Positions 20,241 through 24,756 of a stretch of DNA of 24,756 nt are shown in pieces. The notes beneath the pieces are model-generated. The model had not been told where the DNA came from. It searched no databases and saw nothing but the letters and a program-made list of their open reading frames with translations. The DNA comes from Baffinella frigidus (Eukaryota; Cryptophyceae; Cryptomonadales; Baffinellaceae): assembly GCA_026770585.1 (NCBI GenBank), contig MU646318.1, positions 152,264 to 177,019 on the forward strand, read 5' to 3'. Position 1 is the first letter of the stretch. Each line of letters opens with the position of its first letter. Both the position numbers and the translations under genes were made by a program.

Positions 20241-20472
20241 ATGGCGACCCGCGTAAAACCTATACGCTATACCCTGACCCCTGAACCCTAACCCCTAACC
20301 CATGAACCCTTACCCCTGAACCCTGACCCTAAACTCTAAACCCTCAAGTGTCGGTTGTGTCCCGGTTCCGTGTGAGCGTCAGGGTTCAGGGTTCAGGGGT
20401 TAGGGGTTAGGGGTTAGGGTTCAGGGGTTAGGGTATAGCGTATAGGTTTTACGCGGGCGTGTCGCCATTTCT
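20241..20472. repeat. Foldback built of telomere-like repeats
   Basis: GGCGACCCGCGTAAAACCTA..TACGCTATACCC and then CCTAACCCCTAACCC units are mirrored by GGGTTAGGGG..GGGTATAGCGTATAGG..TTTTACGCGGG..GTCGCCA. The arms are about 90 bases and most of each is telomere-like repeat. Confidence 0.85.
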
Positions 20473-20522
20473 GACGAAATGCTCCTCTGATTCATCGCGA
20501 CGCGCCCATGTACGCACACGCT

Positions 20523-20743
20523 CAATGCTCAACGCTAAACCCTGAACCCCCAACCCCCAACCCTCAACCCAAGGCCCTTCGCCTTAAACCCTTCACCCTA
20601 AACCCTTCATCCGCCACCCTTCACCCCTCATCCGTCATCCGTCACCCTTCACCCTACACCCTTCACCCGTCACCCCAAACCTCAAACCCCAAACCCCAAA
20701 CCCCAAACCCCAGACCCCAAACCCCAACCCCCAACCCCTAAAA
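20523..20743 (-). repeat. CCCTAAA / CCCCAAA array
   Basis: AACCCTGAACCCC, CACCCTTCATCCGCC and CCCCAAACCCCAAACCCC variants, in the orientation opposite to the earlier arrays. Confidence 0.85.
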
Positions 20744-20889
20744 TAGCTGCCAGGGTGGTCCGTCCAAGGCCGCCCCTCAGTGCAATCCCCAAACCCGAAC
20801 CACACGAGGCTTCCACAAAAACTCGAAAATTGACTTTTGCAGAACCCCCCATCCTGCGTGGGTTTGAGCGCGCTCCGCTGACCCGTGGC

Positions 20890-20914
20890 GACGCCCGTGC
20901 AGCTGCCTGGGCGG
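20890..20914 (+). pseudogene. 5'-edge echo of the exon at 21336
   Basis: ACGCCCGTGCAG|CTGCCTGGGCGG resembles ATCCCCGTGCAG|CTGCCCGGGCGC at the exon start. An ACGAAATTTACTACAC-family element lies between the two. Confidence 0.7.
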
Positions 20915-20943
20915 CGAGTCCACGGCCGCGCCTGAACCCTCAT

Positions 20944-21086
20944 CTCCGCAAAAGTAATTAATTGTTTTAATTAATTGTTTTTGGCGCAACGAAATTTACT
21001 ACACACATGCTTTACTATTACTAGTATGACCCAATCGTGTAGTAAGTTTCGTTGTCCAACAGCAATGACTTAATACTTGTATGGAG
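20944..21086. mobile_element. ACGAAATTTACTACAC family, copy 7
   Basis: CTCCGCAAAAGTAATTAATT to TTAATACTTGTATGGAG, with CGCAACGAAATTTACTACAC and its mirror GTGTAGTAAGTTTCGTTG inside. Confidence 0.85.
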
Positions 21087-21187
21087 ATTAACCCACGACC
21101 GCGCCTCGTCACATCATCCCACCACCCCTTGCGACATCCCTCACACCATTCCACTCCGATCCACAAGATTTCAGCTAAGTCAACCAG

Positions 21188-21292
21188 TTCACCTAAGTCA
21201 ACTTCCCCCTGATTTCGTGTAGATGGACCCTGCCACCATGGCCGGCATTTGACTTAAGGCGCTGGTTTTCAGGGGGAGTTGACTTAGGCGAA
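21188..21292. repeat. Foldback with CCTAAGTCAACT arms
   Basis: TTCACCTAAGTCAACTTCCC..CCTGATTTC is mirrored by TTTTCAGGGGGAGTTGACTT..AGGCGAA. The arms are about 27 bases. Confidence 0.8.
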
Positions 21293-21335
21293 ATGTTCTG
21301 GATCCGAGTGCATTCCTCACATCATCCCCGTGCAG

Positions 21336-21488
21336 CTGCCCGGGCGCTCCGTGAACAGAGGGACGCTCCCGAGCCGCGCCTCGGGCGGAGACGCGTCGGA
21401 TCTCGCTGCGGCGCTCTTGGAGGAGGATCATGAGGCACCGGATGATGCCGACGACGGGATGGGGTACACCCTGAACCCTGACGAATGA
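21336..21488 (+). CDS. Acidic exon, possibly of the signal-peptide gene
   Basis: After CATCCCCGTGCAG| the frame opens in phase 0 with LPGRSVNRGTLPSRASGGDA, then SDLAAALLEEDHEAPDDADD. It either stops at TGA 21486 or splices at GATGGG|GTACAC (21463). The second is more likely because telomere-like sequence starts at once after it. Its entry phase matches the CAG at 19966. The composition (acidic, Ala-rich) resembles that protein, so it may be its next exon. Not recognised. Confidence 0.5.
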   Translation: MPGRSVNRGTLPSRASGGDASDLAAALLEEDHEAPDDADDGMGYTLNPDE

Positions 21489-21496
21489 ACGGGGGG

Positions 21497-22256
21497 NNNN
21501 NNNNNNNNNNNNNNNNNNNNNNNNNNNNNNNNNNNNNNNNNNNNNNNNNNNNNNNNNNNNNNNNNNNNNNNNNNNNNNNNNNNNNNNNNNNNNNNNNNNN
21601 NNNNNNNNNNNNNNNNNNNNNNNNNNNNNNNNNNNNNNNNNNNNNNNNNNNNNNNNNNNNNNNNNNNNNNNNNNNNNNNNNNNNNNNNNNNNNNNNNNNN
21701 NNNNNNNNNNNNNNNNNNNNNNNNNNNNNNNNNNNNNNNNNNNNNNNNNNNNNNNNNNNNNNNNNNNNNNNNNNNNNNNNNNNNNNNNNNNNNNNNNNNN
21801 NNNNNNNNNNNNNNNNNNNNNNNNNNNNNNNNNNNNNNNNNNNNNNNNNNNNNNNNNNNNNNNNNNNNNNNNNNNNNNNNNNNNNNNNNNNNNNNNNNNN
21901 NNNNNNNNNNNNNNNNNNNNNNNNNNNNNNNNNNNNNNNNNNNNNNNNNNNNNNNNNNNNNNNNNNNNNNNNNNNNNNNNNNNNNNNNNNNNNNNNNNNN
22001 NNNNNNNNNNNNNNNNNNNNNNNNNNNNNNNNNNNNNNNNNNNNNNNNNNNNNNNNNNNNNNNNNNNNNNNNNNNNNNNNNNNNNNNNNNNNNNNNNNNN
22101 NNNNNNNNNNNNNNNNNNNNNNNNNNNNNNNNNNNNNNNNNNNNNNNNNNNNNNNNNNNNNNNNNNNNNNNNNNNNNNNNNNNNNNNNNNNNNNNNNNNN
22201 NNNNNNNNNNNNNNNNNNNNNNNNNNNNNNNNNNNNNNNNNNNNNNNNNNNNNNNN
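21497..22256. other. Assembly gap (760 N)
   Basis: No sequence. Frames reported across it are meaningless. It is preceded by GGGGGG. Confidence 1.
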
Positions 22257-22560
22257 CGCCCCACCGAAATGCCTATCCCCGGACTGGCTCCTCGGACCAG
22301 GATTCGTGCGACAGGGAGAGTGACGGCGATACTCAGGCGATACCCCCCCCCACTTAGCAGCCACCGGGGCCTTCGATGATGTGTCCATCTTAACGATTCT
22401 GGTACAAATTGCAATCCATTTCAGGATAAGGGGCTTGGAATGATCCCCGGAAATCCGGCCCAGACAGAACTCGGGCGCTGCGAAGTGGTCCCGAAACGTC
22501 CATGCCTTAGCTGGACCGTTTTTGTTGGATTTGGCACGTGCCAGTCTGCACTCCTCAGCG
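22257..22560. other. Sequence after the gap, nothing assigned
   Basis: Mixed GC sequence without a supported exon, tandem repeat or inverted repeat; a short C run at 22344. Confidence 0.5.
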
Positions 22561-22636
22561 CGGATTAGTTATCGACCACGCACGAACCCTGTCCGTTTCA
22601 GTTAACCATCGTGCGGGGAACTCCGTGGCACTGCCC
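22561..22636 (+). repeat. Left arm of a 1.2-kb inverted-repeat block
   Basis: CGGATTAGTTATCGACCACG..TTAACCATCGTGCGGGGAAC..TCCGTGGCACTGCCC has an inverted, moderately diverged copy at 23706-23780. A third partial direct copy (CCATCGTGCGGGGAACTCCG) is at 23020. Confidence 0.8.
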
Positions 22637-22970
22637 TCAACCCCGAACCCTGCACCCTCAACCCTCAACTCTCAACCCTAAATCCTAAACCCCAAATTCT
22701 AAACCCTCAACCCTATACCCTCAACCCTATTTCCTATTTCCTAAACCCTAAACCCTGAATTCTAAACCCTAAACCCAGCACCCTAAACCCTGCACCCCAA
22801 ACTCTGCACCCTAAACCCTGCGACCTAAACCCTGCACCCTGCACCCTAAACACCAAACCCGAAACCCCAACGCCTAACCCCCAACCCCTAAACCCTAAAC
22901 CCTAAACCCTAAACCCTCACCCCTAACATCGAACCCCTAAACCCTAAACCCTACACCCCACACCCTACAC
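22637..22970 (-). repeat. CCCTAAA-type telomere-like array
   Basis: ACCCTAAACCCTGCACCC and CCTCAACCCTA variants, with four pure CCCTAAA units near 22886-22915. Confidence 0.9.
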
Positions 22971-23013
22971 CAGGCGACGGGGATGGACTTCTTAGCCAAC
23001 GAGCGAGAACGAC
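22971..23013 (+). pseudogene. 5'-edge echo of the exon at 23131
   Basis: CAG|GCGACGGGGATGGACTTC..TTAGCCAACGAGCGAGAACG copies the acceptor and first 35 bases, then runs into a repeat of the 22561 arm. The duplicated unit is thus arm part, telomere-like repeat and exon start. Confidence 0.85.
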
Positions 23014-23130
23014 ACTTGACCATCGTGCGGGGAACTCCGTCCCATCAACCCTAACCCCTCAGCCCTTGAACCCTCACCCCTCACATCGAACCCCTCAACC
23101 CTAAACCCTGCACCCGAAACCCGAAATCAG

Positions 23131-23184
23131 GCGATGGGGATGGACTTCTTAGCCAACGAGCGGGAACGACTCGACGAAGCAAAG
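23131..23184 (+). CDS. Short coiled-coil-like exon (unknown gene)
   Basis: Between ATCAG| and GCAAAG|GTACAC, phase 0 at both ends, 18 codons: AMGMDFLANERERLDEAK. Charged and helical. Too short to assign. It is the only complete copy among four related segments. It might belong to the gene carrying the exon at 21336, but phase and the gap leave this open. Confidence 0.5.
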
Positions 23185-23212
23185 GTACACCGGAGTTAAT
23201 TAAATCTGCGTA

Positions 23213-23300
23213 CAGGGGCACCTTGCTCATAAGAAAGCGCCACCTCGTAGCACCCTTCGGTAGGGCTATGCCTAGGGCCCTATGGTGGTTCCAGCGAGGC
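23213..23300. mobile_element. CAGGGGTACC family, copy 5, right end missing
   Basis: GTA|CAGGGGCACCTTGCTCA..TAAGAAAGCG, then the TATGCCTAGGGCCCTATGG core. The right arm is lost near 23300, where the next foldback starts. Confidence 0.7.
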
Positions 23301-23316
23301 TTTCCTCTCCGACATT

Positions 23317-23482
23317 AATAGGGTAACGGCCTGAAAATGGGGTAGTTAGGCCTACGGCATTGCCTAGGACCTCCTACCGTAGGCCGAGACTTTTTGGTCC
23401 CTGGGATCCCTCGGCCTACGGTAGGAGGTCCTAGGCAATGCCGTATGCCTAACTACCCCATTTTCAGGCCGGTAGCCTATGA
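23317..23482. mobile_element. Foldback, near-identical second copy of 4320-4485
   Basis: AATAGGGTAACGGCCTGAAA to CAGGCCGGTAGCCTATGA. It differs from the copy 19 kb away at only a handful of positions, indicating a recent common source. Confidence 0.85.
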
Positions 23483-23622
23483 GATTCCTAGCGCTATCCC
23501 GGTCCACTCAGCGGACTTCGAAGGGGTTTTGAATAACCCCTAAGCGATGAGACCTACGACTCTACGGTAGGCAATCCGTAGGGACATAGGGGGGGTTCCT
23601 ACGGATCAGGTAACGGGCGTAA

Positions 23623-23665
23623 CCAGACGATGGGGATGGACTTCTTAGCCAACGAGCGGGAGCGG
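23623..23665 (+). pseudogene. Second 5'-edge echo of the exon at 23131
   Basis: CCAG|ACGATGGGGATGGACT..TCTTAGCCAACGAGCGGGAG, then telomere-like repeat. It may be the first half of one exon copy whose end is at 23809. Confidence 0.85.
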
Positions 23666-23705
23666 ATTTAGGGTTGAGGGTTGAGGGTGCAGGGTTGGGG
23701 GCTAA

Positions 23706-23780
23706 GGGTAGTGCCACGGAGTTCTCCGCATGATGGTTAACTGAGCCGCCCAGGGTTTGTACGTGGACGATAACTAACCG
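23706..23780 (-). repeat. Right arm of the 1.2-kb inverted-repeat block
   Basis: Inverted copy of 22561-22636 (GGGTAGTGCCACGGAGTTCT..GATAACTAACCG). Confidence 0.8.
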
Positions 23781-23808
23781 CCAGATTCCTAGCGCTGTCC
23801 CAGTCTAT

Positions 23809-23828
23809 CGGCGAAGCAAAGGTACGAG
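23809..23828 (+). pseudogene. 3'-edge echo of the exon at 23131
   Basis: CGGCGAAGCAAAG|GTACGA matches CGACGAAGCAAAG|GTACAC at the exon end and donor. Confidence 0.65.
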
Positions 23829-23899
23829 GGGTCCTATTATGAAACGTTTGTTACTGCAGAGAGAAACCTGAGTTGTCTCTCGAGTTTTAGCTTGAACGC

Positions 23900-24040
23900 C
23901 TCTGCTAGAGTGGATTGTTCTAGAGCGGTTTCTCCTACGGAGGTTTCCTCTAGAGCCGATTCTTCTAAGGCATTTTTTTCCAGAGCGGTTTCTTCCAGAG
24001 CGGTTTCTTTCAGAGCGGTTTCTTTCAGAGCGGGTTTTGC
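23900..24040 (-). repeat. 15-base minisatellite encoding A-L-x-E-T pentapeptides
   Basis: About eight units of GAGCGGTTTCTTYCA type. On the minus strand they read ALKETALKETALEETALEKN and onward in a 79-codon frame from 24076 to 23837. Strict 5-residue periodicity with conserved third-position changes could be a helical repeat protein or a plain minisatellite. No splice context or family is recognised. Confidence 0.6.
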
Positions 24041-24155
24041 ATTTTTTTGGCCACGAAAACAGTGAAACAATGCCACAAGTTAACGAATCAGTACCAGCAC
24101 GGTCAATTTTGGTTTTTTTGTATCGTTTTTGTTCGACCAACAGGTGTGAAGGCCA

Positions 24156-24370
24156 GTTTTCTGGGGGGTTTGATACCAAGAGTGACACAAGGTACCAGCA
24201 TCCCTGTAAAGTCAGTTGATAGTTACGATTTGGGGGTAGATAAGTCACTCGGGTGACTTATCTATCCCCAAATCCGAGTGACTTATGTACCCCCAAATCG
24301 TAACTATCAACTGACTTTACAGGGATGCTGGTACCTTGTGTCACTCTCGGTATCAGAACCCCCGGAAAAC
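24156..24370. repeat. Long inverted repeat
   Basis: TTTTCTGGGGGGTTTGATAC..CAAGGTACCAGCATCCCTGT..AAAGTCAGTTGATAGTTACG is mirrored almost perfectly on the right up to CCCCCGGAAAAC. The arms are about 90 bases. The centre holds a second hairpin (GATAAGTCACTCGGGTGACTTATC). Confidence 0.9.
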
Positions 24371-24756
24371 TGAGAAGCAGGCCGCGGTTGCAGGCCTCAT
24401 TTCACTACGAGAACCCCTGACACGCCTGATACCAGATCCCCCAGAAAACTGAGAGGTGGGGCGCGGTTGCCAGAACCCCCAGAAGAATTTCACTACCAGA
24501 ATCCCTGACAAGTTTGGTACGGAACCCTGAGACAACTGAGTGGCGGGGCGCCGCCCGAGTGGCTTAAGTACCCCCAAATTTCAACCGCCGACTGACTTGA
24601 CAGGGATGCTGGTACCTGTTGACACTCTTGGTACCAGAACCTGAAAGGGAAACTGAGAGGTGGGGCGCGGTTGCAAAACTAAGTGGTGGCGCCTGAGCGA
24701 CTTCTGAGAACGGAGCGGCACTCTTAGTACCAAACCCCCCAGGAAAGTGAGAGGTG
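24277..24756 (+). repeat. 280-base direct repeat, diverged, to window end
   Basis: GAGTGACTTATGTACCCCCA at 24277 recurs as GAGTGGCTTAAGTACCCCCA at 24557, with CTGACTTTACAGGGATGCTG / CTGACTTGACAGGGATGCTG following. Between them smaller units of CCCAGAAAACTGAGAGGTGG..GGCGCGGTTGC occur three to four times. No gene. Confidence 0.8.

Noticed and set aside
21198-22414. Frames of 290-396 codons across the gap
   Set aside because: Mostly N; length has no meaning.

Overview
The window looks like nuclear DNA of a single-celled eukaryote, probably an alga. It has spliced genes with GT-AG introns, a flagellar/cytoplasmic dynein light chain, and a protein with an ER-type signal peptide. It also carries many degenerate interstitial repeats of the TTTAGGG (plant/algal telomere) type and dozens of small foldback elements. 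I cannot name the species. GC-rich exons sit in repeat-rich introns. The first 33 bases are a pure G run, and a 760-base N gap (21497-22256) also starts in a G run.

Layout. 1-2400: telomere-like repeats, foldbacks and a minus-strand exon-like segment present in three copies. 2400-4660: foldbacks plus one clear plus-strand exon (3080-3313). 4660-7200: a 600-base telomere-like array, a composite ~260-base repeat carrying small inverted-repeat elements, and a 503-base TIR element. 7200-8104: a minus-strand gene of unknown function (two exons). 8433-15824: a plus-strand gene, diverging from the previous one, encoding an acidic N-terminus, a probable coiled coil and a C-terminal C3HC4 RING finger in about nine exons (eight placed). 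15200-17800: a cluster of foldbacks flanked by TA. 17876-19066: a complete three-exon dynein light chain LC8 gene (minus). 19307 onward: a divergent plus-strand gene for a secreted or organelle-targeted protein with an internal LRLRGG motif, possibly continuing into the exon at 21336. 22257-24756: another exon cluster inside an inverted-repeat-bounded block, a 15-base minisatellite and a long inverted repeat.

The most striking observation is a recurrent arrangement I call 'exon echoes'. Almost every exon I could place is accompanied in the adjoining introns by partial copies of itself. Upstream copies carry the acceptor plus the 5' part of the exon; downstream copies carry the 3' part plus the donor. 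This suggests intron growth by repeated tandem duplications whose breakpoints fall inside exons. One echo of the RING exon is interrupted by a 473-base AT-rich insert that encodes an SF1-helicase-like tail and an HNH nuclease domain of the type common in large DNA viruses, now frameshifted. A 138-base TIR element with a perfect 5-base CAGGT target duplication sits exactly on a splice donor in the signal-peptide gene, the arrangement expected of an intron-generating transposon (introner) or a donor-site insertion.

All exon joins are inferred from reading frame, splice dinucleotides, phase and protein family; no transcript evidence was available.
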